DNA of 64,000 nt from Halorarum halophilum. Lineage in GTDB: Archaea; Halobacteriota; Halobacteria; Halobacteriales; Haloferacaceae. Below, one piece after another: positions 37,711 to 45,186 of this stretch. The DNA lies in contig NZ_CP058529.1 of the NCBI RefSeq assembly GCF_013401515.1, positions 2,604,001 to 2,668,000 of the forward strand. Direction: 5' to 3'. Numbering within the stretch: the first letter of the stretch is position 1; each line of letters opens with the position of its first letter. Below the pieces are notes generated by a model. The model was given only the letters and a program-made list of their open reading frames with translations. It ran no database searches and was not told the origin of the DNA. Made by a program: the position numbers and the translations under genes.

Positions 37711-39049
37711 GGAGGCCCCCCGAGAGCTGTGGCCAGCGGTCGATGACCACCGACTCCGCCGTCGCGTTGGTCAGCTGCATGATGTACTTCAGGCTCTGCG
37801 TGTGGTGGTCCAGGTCGAGCTCGGAGGTGCCGGGCCGATCCATCAGGTTCCGGTCGATGTCGCCGAACCCGGAGAGGAACGCCTTCAGCTGGGTCGCCAC
37901 GTCCTCGTCGATCCACTCGACGCGCTCGTAGTAGTTCACGGCGCGGACGGTGTCGGTGGTGCTCGACTCCTCGACCAGGTACTCGAGCCACTCCATCACC
38001 ATCAGGTCCCCGACGTAGTCGCCCGGGAGGGAGGTGAGGTACGGCTTCCGCGGGCCGTCGGAGAGGTCGTCCTCCTCGACGAACTCGAAGCCGCCCTCGT
38101 CGTCGGCGTTCGCCGTCGGGTCGGTCGGACCGGCCGTCGAGACGGGCTCGGGCGTCGGTTCCGGCTCGGCGTCGAGCGGGTCCTCGTCCGGGCCGTCGAG
38201 GGCGAACGCACCGTCGTCGCCCCCGTCGAGCGGGTCCTCCTCCCCCTCGCCGGCCCACTCCGCGTCGCCGGACTCGTACTCGTCTTTCAGTTCACTGAAA
38301 CTCTTGCCGCCGCCGTTCTCACTGGCCATGTTTTCACTTTCCGTGTCGTCGTCGTCATCGTCGTCCAGGTCGTCCATCGCGTCGAGGTCGCCGAGGTCGT
38401 CCTCGCCGTCCTCCTCGTCGTCGATTAGTTCCTCGTCGAAGAACCCCTCCGCGTCCGCGCTCGCGAGGTCCTCGTCCAGTTCCTCCTCGTCCGCGTCGTC
38501 GTCGCCGTCCTCGTCGAAGAGCCCGAACGAGCCCTCCTCGCCGAGGTCGTCGCCGCCGGCCATGCCGCCGGTCTGTACGTCGTCGACGAACGGGTTGATG
38601 CCGCGCGTAACCATCTCGTAGATGTCGAGCAGGCTGCGCACGTCCTCGCCCATGTCGTCGACCTGTCCGGAGATCTCCTCGTTCTCCGAACGGACGGTGT
38701 TCACGGTGGAGGAGAGGCTGGCGACCTCGTTCTCGAGGTCCTCGAGCCGCTTTTCCAGCTCGGCGGTGTCCTCCTCCTCGTCGTCACCCCCGAAGGGGTC
38801 GTCGTCGTCCCAGTCGTCCATTCCTCCGAGGCCGCCGAGGTCGTCGTCGCCGTCCCCGCCGTCGTCGCCGCCAAAGGCGCCGTCGTCGTCGAGTAACGGG
38901 TCGTCGTCCCCTGCGTCCCCGGCCGACTCGTCGTCATCGCGGAAGCGGTCGAGCAGGCTCGCGCCGAGGAGACCGAACGAGGCCAGCAGCCCCAGTTCGA
39001 CCCCGGCGAAACCTGCTCCTGCTCCCGACAGTGCGGTGAGGAGACCCAT
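37694..39049 (-). CDS. arlCE: ArlC/D/E fusion, switch complex linking CheF to the motor
   Basis: The 451-residue protein has a hydrophobic N-terminus (about residues 8-33) and an extremely Asp/Glu-rich low-complexity region. A coiled coil (about residues 95-150, EKRLEDLENEVASLSSTVN) and a second acidic linker follow. The C-terminal domain of about 125 residues has the ArlD/E signature (RKPYLTSLPGDYVGDL and VMEWLEYLVEE). Haloarchaeal ArlCDE receives the CheY signal through CheF. It is the first arl gene on the minus strand; no separate arlD is seen. Confidence 0.93.
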   Translation of the reverse strand: MGLLTALSGAGAGFAGVELGLLASFGLLGASLLDRFRDDDESAGDAGDDDPLLDDDGAFGGDDGGDGDDDLGGLGGMDDWDDDDPFGGDDEEEDTAELEKRLEDLENEVASLSSTVNTVRSENEEISGQVDDMGEDVRSLLDIYEMVTRGINPFVDDVQTGGMAGGDDLGEEGSFGLFDEDGDDDADEEELDEDLASADAEGFFDEELIDDEEDGEDDLGDLDAMDDLDDDDDDDTESENMASENGGGKSFSELKDEYESGDAEWAGEGEEDPLDGGDDGAFALDGPDEDPLDAEPEPTPEPVSTAGPTDPTANADDEGGFEFVEEDDLSDGPRKPYLTSLPGDYVGDLMVMEWLEYLVEESSTTDTVRAVNYYERVEWIDEDVATQLKAFLSGFGDIDRNLMDRPGTSELDLDHHTQSLKYIMQLTNATAESVVIDRWPQLSGGLHGPQR

Positions 39050-39073
39050 TATTGCGATTCCTCCCCCGGACCA

Positions 39074-39082
39074 CCCTTAAAC
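39074..39082 (-). promoter_or_regulatory. TATA box of the arl operon
   Basis: gtttaaggg on the minus strand lies 25-33 nt before the arlCE ATG. The preceding 200 bp back to cheD hold no gene, so arlCE-F-G-H-I-J has its own promoter separate from cheY-cheC-cheD. Confidence 0.6.
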
Positions 39083-39289
39083 TCTCCCCGTCGACTATCA
39101 GGATAGATAACAGCTCCTTGCGGTCCGGAGTTCACTGAACACCCGCGTATCGCCCCGTAGAGTCGGTGTTCGGCCGAATCGGGGACGGGTCGAAGGGGAA
39201 AGAATAGCGTCGGCAGGACGGTTCGACGGCCGAACCCGGAGGGGTGTCCGGAGCGTCGACGATCCCTACCAGCGTGCGTCACCGGCGTC

Positions 39290-39835
39290 TCACAGGACCG
39301 CGCTGTCGCCACCCGCGTAGACGACGTGGAGCCGTCCGGCCGCCGTGTCGAACCGGAGCGACCGGCCGCGGTGGCCGCCGGTGTCCGCGGCGACGATCGG
39401 GACGTCGAGCTCGGCGAGCGCACGTTCGGCCGCCGCGACGTTCCGGCTTCCGACCGACGCCCCGTCGTCGACGTCGAGCTGGAGCATCTCCGCGGCGCCG
39501 GCGAGCTTCGCCTGCAGGCCGCTCGGCGGCGCGCCGATGTCGGCCAGGTCCGACACCAGCGCGTCGATCCCCTCGACGACGAATTTCTGCTCGACGCCGG
39601 GGTGGCCCTCGGCCTCGGGAAGCATCGCGTGGAGGAGTCCGCCCGCTCCGACCGCGGGGTGGTACAGCGCGACGCCGAGACACGACCCCAGTCCGCTCGT
39701 GACGAGTGTGCTCCCGTCGGTCGCGACCGTCGCGTCCGAGAGGCCGACCTTCCGTCGTGGGACGTCCCCGCGCGGCACGTTCACCGCGGTTCCGTCCGAG
39801 CAGCCGGGGACGGCCGGCGCATCAGGGGGTCCCAT
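39290..39835 (-). CDS. cheD: CheD, chemoreceptor glutamine deamidase
   Basis: The 181-residue protein deamidates receptor glutamines and partners with CheC. The catalytic cysteine and histidine fit C52 in GLGSCLGVALY and H69 in GGLLHAML. The N-terminal 20 residues before VPRGDVPRRKVGLSD are not typical, so a start at the GTG near residue 18 is possible. It overlaps the end of cheC by 14 bp on the same strand. Confidence 0.92.
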   Translation of the reverse strand: MGPPDAPAVPGCSDGTAVNVPRGDVPRRKVGLSDATVATDGSTLVTSGLGSCLGVALYHPAVGAGGLLHAMLPEAEGHPGVEQKFVVEGIDALVSDLADIGAPPSGLQAKLAGAAEMLQLDVDDGASVGSRNVAAAERALAELDVPIVAADTGGHRGRSLRFDTAAGRLHVVYAGGDSAVL

Positions 39836-41048
39836 CGACTCCGGCGTCCTCGCGCCCCCCGTCCGCGACCGCGGGGTCGATGCGGTCGAGCGCGGCGGCG
39901 AGTTCGCGCTGGTCCGGGAGCGCGTAGATGTCACAGCGGACGCCGCCGCCGGGGGTTCGAACGGTGGAGTCGATGATGAACGCGTGCTCCTGGGTGCGGC
40001 CGAGTCGGCTCACGAGCGGGCTCATCACTGCCGACCCCATGTCGTGGACGAACTGCGGCGGGGTGTGCTCGATGCTCGTCCCGAGCACGTTCGCCCAGCC
40101 GTCGATGAACCCGCTGGTCATGATGTTGCCGAGCTCCCGGAGCGCCCCCTTCTCCATGTCGCCGATGCCGGGGTCCGTCTCGGTCGGGATCATCGAACTC
40201 GCGACCTCCTCGGCCGACGCCTCGTCGAACAGGATGGCGAGGTAGCCGCTCGGCTCCCCGTGGAGTTCGAACACGGTCCCGGCGACCGTCCCGTCGCCCA
40301 CCTCGGAGGGGACGTCCACGACGGGCACGAACCGGAGCCGGGAGACCTCGACGTCGGTCTCGGTGCCCGTCATCATCGTCACCTTCTCGGCAGCGTTCGC
40401 GGCCCCGGTCTTGGTCATCCGGTTGAACGTCGGGAGCTTGTCCACCGGAACGACGTCGCCCGGGGAGGCTCCCCCCCGCTCCTCGCGGCCGAGCAGGTCC
40501 GTGAACCCCGCGTACTCGGGCAACATGAAGATCGAGAGGTCCAGGTCGGCGTCCATCGAGGAGACGTGCGACTCGAACAGGAACACGCCCGCGCGGTCGT
40601 CGTCGAACGCGCCGTCGGGGAGCACGTCGACGCCCGATGCCCGCACGTACGACGGCGGCGTCATGTCGATGGCGACGCCGAGGTGGTCCGCCCAGCCGTC
40701 GATGAACCCGCTGGTCAGGATGTTTCCCGCCTCGGTGACGCCGCTCCGCACGAACTCCGCGTCGTCGCTCCCGCCCGGCATGAGCCTCGACACGAGTTCG
40801 GTCGCCGCCTCGCGCTCGAACGCCATCACTGTCTCGCCCGCGATGCCTCCCGTGAGTCCGATCTCGACGCCGACGAACTCGCGGCCGGCGAACGCCCGAC
40901 GGAGGTCGCCGGCCGCCATCAGCGTCACGTCGGTCACCTCGACGTAGACGTTCGCGCCCGTCAGCTGCGAGAGCGAGTTGGCTGCCCTGTCGGCCCCCTG
41001 TCGGGCCAGTCGGCTGAACGTACCGAGCGACTTGATGTCGACGTACAT
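39822..41048 (-). CDS. cheC: Tandem CheC phosphatase (two CheC domains)
   Basis: The 408-residue protein has two CheC-like halves, about residues 1-195 and 200-408. Each has a CheY-phosphatase signature: E106/N109 (TEAGNILTSGFIDGWA) and E305/N308 (RELGNIMTSGFIDGWA). Both sites therefore look functional. CheC removes phosphate from CheY and interacts with CheD. The gene lies between cheY (2 bp upstream) and cheD (14-bp overlap), forming a cheY-cheC-cheD operon. Confidence 0.93.
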   Translation of the reverse strand: MYVDIKSLGTFSRLARQGADRAANSLSQLTGANVYVEVTDVTLMAAGDLRRAFAGREFVGVEIGLTGGIAGETVMAFEREAATELVSRLMPGGSDDAEFVRSGVTEAGNILTSGFIDGWADHLGVAIDMTPPSYVRASGVDVLPDGAFDDDRAGVFLFESHVSSMDADLDLSIFMLPEYAGFTDLLGREERGGASPGDVVPVDKLPTFNRMTKTGAANAAEKVTMMTGTETDVEVSRLRFVPVVDVPSEVGDGTVAGTVFELHGEPSGYLAILFDEASAEEVASSMIPTETDPGIGDMEKGALRELGNIMTSGFIDGWANVLGTSIEHTPPQFVHDMGSAVMSPLVSRLGRTQEHAFIIDSTVRTPGGGVRCDIYALPDQRELAAALDRIDPAVADGGREDAGVDGTP

Positions 41049-41050
41049 CC

Positions 41051-41413
41051 CTACGCCGGGACGACGTCGTTGATCGCTTCGAGGACGTTCGGCTTCTGGA
41101 ACGGCTTCGTGATGTACCCCTCGGCGCCCGCCTTCACGGCGGCCTTCATCTTCTCCTCCTGGCCGACGGACGTGCACATGATGACGCGGGCGTTCGGGTC
41201 CGAGGAGGTGATCTCCTCGGTCGCCTCGATCCCGTTCCGGATCGGCATCACGATGTCCATCATCACGAGGTCCGGCTCGTGTTCCCCGTACATGTCCACG
41301 GCCTCGACGCCGTTCTCCGCCTCGCCCACGATCTCGAACTCCCCTTCGAGGATCTCGCGAAGGAGGTTCCGCATGAACTCGGAGTCGTCGGCGATGAGCA
41401 CTCTGGTTGACAT
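41051..41413 (-). CDS. cheY: CheY, chemotaxis response regulator
   Basis: The 120-residue single receiver domain has acidic pocket D9 and D10, phosphoacceptor D53 (VMMDIVMP), T81 and K103 (YITKPF). Phospho-CheY should act on the archaellum through CheF and ArlCDE. The first gene of the cheY-cheC-cheD unit, it is separated by 108 bp from an upstream cluster gene of unknown function. Confidence 0.96.
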   Translation of the reverse strand: MSTRVLIADDSEFMRNLLREILEGEFEIVGEAENGVEAVDMYGEHEPDLVMMDIVMPIRNGIEATEEITSSDPNARVIMCTSVGQEEKMKAAVKAGAEGYITKPFQKPNVLEAINDVVPA

Positions 41414-41521
41414 AGCGAAATCGGGTCCCGCGACGGAGATAAACGCTCTCCCCCGGGTATCAACGGTGAAAACGACGGATACGACCGGAAGCTGCCGTAA
41501 CGGACGACGGAACTGCCACGG

Positions 41522-42307
41522 CTAGTCGAGTCTCAGTCCGTTCTCGCGCTCCGCGGCGGCGACCAGCTCGCCGATGGAGTCATCTGTGGACAGGCCGTGC
41601 CGCGCGACCGCCCGCTGGAGCGCGGCGGTCGGCAGCGTGACCTCGCCATCCATCTCCGCGAGCAGGATGCCGAGCGCCCGTTCGGGCGACATGTCGTCCC
41701 CGGCCGCCGAGCGGGCGAACCACAGCGCGAGTGTCTCGAACGTCGTCGACACGTCGTTCGACACCATCCGGTGACGGGTCGTCTCGTCGTTGACGGACAT
41801 CGTGGCGTCGAAACCGTACTCGAACGCCGTGTCCGAGAGCGACTCCGCGAGCCAGCGGCCGACCGCGGCCCCGTCCACCTCGCCGGAGCTCGTGCTGACA
41901 TCCCCACCGCGCGAGGGGGCGCCGCGCTTGACACCCTGACGGGGGGTCGCGTCCCGCTTCGGGGGCTCGTGTGGCTGGTCCACGTCGTCGCTCGCTGTCG
42001 GTCGGCGTCGCGCGTCCGGTTCGGTCGACCGTTCTGTTCGACTCTGCGGTTCCGGCTCCGCCGGTTGCTCCCCTCCGGGAAGCGTCTCTGTCGTCTCAGC
42101 TGACGCGGACGCATCGGCGGTGGAGGGCTCGTCCGACTGATCGGGTTCGGCGGGGGCCGGTTCGTCGGTTGCTTCCGAACGTGGAGCGCGCGGCGGTCGT
42201 CCGCCGGCCGAGACCACGTACCGGTTCTGGCCGATCTCCCGGACGTACTCGCTCTTACTGATGTCGAGGTCGTCCGGGTCGAGCACCGGGGCGTGGTCGT
42301 CGCTCAT
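41522..42307 (-). CDS. Archaellum-cluster protein of unknown function (261 aa)
   Basis: The protein has a short conserved-looking N-terminus (ISKSEYVREIGQNRYVVSAG) and a long disordered Pro/Glu/Ser/Thr-rich centre (about residues 35-150). A folded helical C-terminal domain of about 105 residues follows (AAVGRWLAESLSDTAFEYGF; MSPERALGILLAEMDGEV). It lies between the archaellins and cheY on the same strand. Similar proteins occur in haloarchaeal fla-che islands, but I know of no defined function. A regulatory or adaptor role is an inference from position. Confidence 0.8.
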   Translation of the reverse strand: MSDDHAPVLDPDDLDISKSEYVREIGQNRYVVSAGGRPPRAPRSEATDEPAPAEPDQSDEPSTADASASAETTETLPGGEQPAEPEPQSRTERSTEPDARRRPTASDDVDQPHEPPKRDATPRQGVKRGAPSRGGDVSTSSGEVDGAAVGRWLAESLSDTAFEYGFDATMSVNDETTRHRMVSNDVSTTFETLALWFARSAAGDDMSPERALGILLAEMDGEVTLPTAALQRAVARHGLSTDDSIGELVAAAERENGLRLD

Positions 42308-42367
42308 TGGTTGTATCGTGGTTGTTTCGTGAATAAAAAGGTACGAGTCGGTCTTGGTAGGCCGACG

Positions 42368-42970
42368 TTACAGCTCGACGCCGGACTTGCCGCTGAGGGA
42401 CTCGGGAACCGTGAATCGGATGGCCGTCGTCGAACCGGACATCGTGTTGATCTTGATCGTGACGGATTCGCCCTCGTCGAGTACGTCCGGCTTGTTATCG
42501 CCACTGTTGAGGTCAAAGGTCATTCTAAGCCGGTCGTCCGCGTCGTTGAGAACCGACGCCGAGTTGTCGGCATCCTTTACCTCGGTGACATTGAACTTGC
42601 TATCCGCACTTGTCGCACTATCATCGACCTTATCGTGGACGATCGTGTAAGTTCCGTCCGGTCCGATCCAGTTGACGGAGACGTTTCGAAGGTCGATTTC
42701 ACCAGCGCCGGGGGCCTGGGACACGATCACGTTCACTTTGACAACCTGATCACCTGATACTTCACCGGTCGTACTGACCGCCTGCAGCCGGTCGGACACC
42801 TGCGCGCTCGACTGTTCGCCCGTCGCCTGTGCTTTGCTCTGAAGGAAGCCGGCGGTGTTGATGAGGACGCCCGCGGCGATCGCCGCCACGAGGACCATCG
42901 CGATGAACACGATGAGTGTCCCGATACCAACCTGCCCGCGCTCTTCCTCGTCCGTGATGAATTCGAACAT
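42368..42970 (-). CDS. Archaellin (second copy)
   Basis: The 200-residue prepilin-like protein has a class III signal peptide that the archaeal prepilin peptidase should cut after EEERG, leaving [15 protein letters not shown] as the hydrophobic filament helix. The C-terminal beta domain is variable and ends [15 protein letters not shown]. The first about 48 codons are almost identical at DNA level to the upstream archaellin, whereas the rest is diverged and less GC-rich. It follows that gene by only 3 bp, so both are probably on one mRNA. Confidence 0.95.
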   Translation of the reverse strand: MFEFITDEEERGQVGIGTLIVFIAMVLVAAIAAGVLINTAGFLQSKAQATGEQSSAQVSDRLQAVSTTGEVSGDQVVKVNVIVSQAPGAGEIDLRNVSVNWIGPDGTYTIVHDKVDDSATSADSKFNVTEVKDADNSASVLNDADDRLRMTFDLNSGDNKPDVLDEGESVTIKINTMSGSTTAIRFTVPESLSGKSGVEL

Positions 42971-42973
42971 GGA

Positions 42974-43564
42974 TTACAGCTCCACCGCGTCCTTGTTGCC
43001 GAGCGACTGCGGGACGGTGAACCGGATGGCCGTCGTCGCGCCTGACATGGTGTTGATTTTGACCGTTACTGATTGTCCTTCACCGAGTGCACCAGGCCCG
43101 TCATCGCCGACGAGATGGAACTCGATATTGAACCGGTCGTCGGGGTCATTGAGAACTGTCTCGGAATCGTCAGTATTCTTCACCTTCGAGGTCGTGAAGT
43201 GCCAACCTTCCTCGCCAGACGAGTCGTGAGTTAGGGTCTCCGTTCCCTGCGGTCCGATCCAGGTGACGGTGGCATTCGACAGGTCGACTTCCCCAGATCC
43301 CGGGGCGAGCGTCACCGTCGTGTTAACCCACTCGATCGTTGCGCTGTTGCCAACGCTTCCGGTCGTCGTCACTTCCTGCACTCGATCGGAGACTTGTGAA
43401 CTTGACTGTTGACCGGTTGCCTGTGCTTTGCTCTGGAGGAAGCCGGCGGTGTTGATGAGGACGCCCGCGGCGATCGCCGCCACGAGAACCATCGCGATGA
43501 ACACGATGAGTGTCCCGATACCAACCTGCCCGCGCTCTTCCTCGTCCGTGATGAATTCGAACAT
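42974..43564 (-). CDS. Archaellin (first copy)
   Basis: The 196-residue archaellin has the same class III signal and filament helix ([16 protein letters not shown]) and a diverged outer domain with several N-x-S/T sequons (for example NSA and NAT). Its end, [15 protein letters not shown], is again similar to its partner. It is the promoter-proximal copy and likely the major filament subunit. The start has a Shine-Dalgarno-like aaggta about 12 nt upstream and a TATA box about 85-90 nt upstream, so its mRNA should have a leader of about 60 nt. Confidence 0.95.
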   Translation of the reverse strand: MFEFITDEEERGQVGIGTLIVFIAMVLVAAIAAGVLINTAGFLQSKAQATGQQSSSQVSDRVQEVTTTGSVGNSATIEWVNTTVTLAPGSGEVDLSNATVTWIGPQGTETLTHDSSGEEGWHFTTSKVKNTDDSETVLNDPDDRFNIEFHLVGDDGPGALGEGQSVTVKINTMSGATTAIRFTVPQSLGNKDAVEL

Positions 43565-43647
43565 TTGTTGTTTCTACCTTAGCTTGGGTCCCGGTTCGGC
43601 TCGGTGCGTCATCACGCGGGCTCTGCTCCCAGCGAATCGGAATCCAC

Positions 43648-43688
43648 TATTAAACCTGCCCCGCTGATTTTCAATACAGAGAATTGAA
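43648..43688 (-). promoter_or_regulatory. Archaellin promoter with upstream dyad
   Basis: The TATA element tttaata (minus strand, 43648-43654) predicts initiation near 43624. About 15 bp upstream of it lies ttcaat-acagaga-attgaa (43670-43688 region), a 6-bp inverted repeat in a window otherwise poor in AT. Its place next to the B-recognition position suits an activator site. The divergent winged-helix gene begins 157 bp further on. Confidence 0.5.
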
Positions 43689-43844
43689 CTGTTACGGCCG
43701 AAGGTATCTCGCGATCGCGATCCTTCGGCCGTCTCCCGAGGACTCACCGGTGATACGCACGAGTAAGGGGACGCTACTATCCCGGTAGCGTCGCCGTATT
43801 TCCGGCGGTACGCTTATGTCGGTGAGAATCATCGGCGATAGTGA

Positions 43845-44186
43845 ATGGCGGCGGAAGATCAGGACATCATCGAGGCCCTGGGGAACAAGTACAACCCCGA
43901 GATCCTCGACGCGGCGGGGGAGCCGATGTCGGCACAGGAGCTCTCCGAGGAGCTGGACGTGCCCATCGCGACCTGTTATCGACGGATCAACGAGCTGGAG
44001 GAGACGGAGCTTCTCGAGCTACACGACCGACCGCTCTCGGACGAGCACCGCCGGATCAAGGTGTACCGACGGAGCGTGGACGGCGTGACCGTGACGTTCC
44101 GCGACGGGCTCACGGTGGAACTCGAGCAGCGCTCCGAGATCAAGAACAAGCTCGACCAGGTCTGGCGGACGATGGCGGACAACTAG
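43845..44186 (+). CDS. Small winged-helix transcriptional regulator
   Basis: The 113-residue protein has an ArsR-like winged helix (about residues 8-85): DAAGEPMSAQELSEELDVP, then the recognition-helix region ATCYRRINELEETELLEL. A short C-terminal helix could dimerise it. It is divergent from the archaellin operon and is a plausible local regulator of archaellum genes; that is inferred from position. A TATA-like cttatg (43813-43818) 27-32 nt upstream supports a leaderless start at 43845. Confidence 0.85.
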   Translation: MAAEDQDIIEALGNKYNPEILDAAGEPMSAQELSEELDVPIATCYRRINELEETELLELHDRPLSDEHRRIKVYRRSVDGVTVTFRDGLTVELEQRSEIKNKLDQVWRTMADN

Positions 44187-44228
44187 AACGCCTACTTCCC
44201 AAGAGACGGGCCGACCTCACCGCCCCTC

Positions 44229-44253
44229 CGTCAGGACGATTCCCGTCCTGACG
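44229..44253. terminator. Perfect 10-bp hairpin between convergent genes
   Basis: cgtcaggacg, loop attcc, cgtcctgacg. It lies in the 102-bp gap between the winged-helix gene and the convergent KaiC-like gene, 43 bp after the first stop codon. A bidirectional terminator is likely from position; a leftover end of a transposon is an alternative. Confidence 0.5.
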
Positions 44254-44288
44254 CTCGAAGCACCAGGGATTCCCCAGGTAAGGGTTTC

Positions 44289-45020
44289 CTAGAAGCCTGC
44301 CTGTGGACCTTCCCGCCCCATCATCGAGAACCCGCCCGCCCGCTCGTACACCTTGATGCCGCCGTCCGCGATCTCCATCGGGAAGATGTCGGTGTCGATG
44401 TCCTGTTTTCGCATCTTCGCGACCCAGATGTAGCGGTTCACGCCGGAGTCGGTCGGCGTCTGGATGAAGTAGATGTTCCCGTCGGTGAGGAAGTTCTCGA
44501 GGCCGATCTCGGTCTCGGGGAACACCGCGCCCTGTTCGTTGATGAGCAGCGAGGTGAGCCCGTTCTGCTTCAGGATGTCGGAGAACTTCAGCAGGTAGGT
44601 GCGCTTCTCCTTCTCGTCCTCGAAGAACAGTTCGAACATCGTGAGCGAGTCGAGGACGAGGCGGTCGTAGTTCGCGTTCGCGAAGTCCTCGAGCAGGGTG
44701 TCCATCGCCGCGGTGAAGTCACCCTCGCGGAGCATCGTGCTCTTGTCGTACACCTTGATGGCGCCCGACTCGACGAGGTCACCCCACTCCTCGAAGCCGA
44801 TCGATTCGGCCGCCTGCTTGATGTCCTCCGCGTTCTCCTCGAATGAGATGTAGATCCCCTGCTCGTCGAACTCCCGGACGCCGTCGTAGAGGTACTGGAT
44901 GCCGAACAGCGACTTCCCGGTCCCCGGGTTCCCGCTAACGAGCACCGTCGCGTTCTTCACTAACCCGCCGTTGAGGATTGAATCGAGTCCCTCCACTCCC
45001 GTCTTGACCGTTTCGACCAT
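44289..45020 (-). CDS. KaiC-like RecA-fold ATPase, single domain
   Basis: The 243-residue protein has Walker A GNPGTGKS at 30-37 with K36 and the opening KTGVEGLDSILNGGLVKN typical of KaiC/GvpD-family ATPases. The Walker B region is LVLDSLTMFELFF. It is a single-domain paralogue related to ArlH. The ATG at 45020 is chosen because a TATA-like atttatgagg (45041-45050) lies 21-30 nt upstream; the longer open frame crosses that box. It flanks the archaellum island, suggesting a regulatory role, which remains unproven. Confidence 0.88.
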   Translation of the reverse strand: MVETVKTGVEGLDSILNGGLVKNATVLVSGNPGTGKSLFGIQYLYDGVREFDEQGIYISFEENAEDIKQAAESIGFEEWGDLVESGAIKVYDKSTMLREGDFTAAMDTLLEDFANANYDRLVLDSLTMFELFFEDEKEKRTYLLKFSDILKQNGLTSLLINEQGAVFPETEIGLENFLTDGNIYFIQTPTDSGVNRYIWVAKMRKQDIDTDIFPMEIADGGIKVYERAGGFSMMGREGPQAGF

Positions 45021-45112
45021 ACTCCCGAATGTTACGCCAGCCTCATAAATGAAAACGGTTGTGCCGCACGTCGAAGCCCATCCGTTAAGTAGAACGTACT
45101 TCCCGTGCGATA

Positions 45113-45119
45113 GTTTTAT
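45113..45119 (+). promoter_or_regulatory. TATA box for leader ORF and HalX regulator
   Basis: gttttat at 45113-45119 is 26-32 nt before the ATG at 45145, which opens a 13-codon ORF. This predicts a transcript whose first codon is that ORF rather than the response regulator. Confidence 0.5.
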
Positions 45120-45144
45120 GCAGGAACCCGACCGCTGGGCCAGT

Positions 45145-45186
45145 ATGACCGACGTGGGCGCGCGCGAAGGGGGGGAGAAACGATGA
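45145..45186 (+). CDS. Possible 13-aa leader peptide upstream of HalX regulator
   Basis: The frame reads MTDVGAREGGEKR and ends in a TGA that overlaps the regulator's ATG (ATGA). A purine-rich gaaggggggga run inside the ORF could act as the Shine-Dalgarno site of the downstream gene. Position relative to the TATA box fits leaderless translation of this ORF followed by coupled translation of the regulator. It could be a chance ORF. Confidence 0.4.
   Translation: MTDVGAREGGEKR

Noticed and set aside
38320-38960. Acidic simple-sequence DNA in arlCE as a frameshift or assembly error
   Set aside because: The frame is continuous, both flanking domains are in the same frame, and long Asp/Glu linkers are normal in haloarchaeal ArlCDE.
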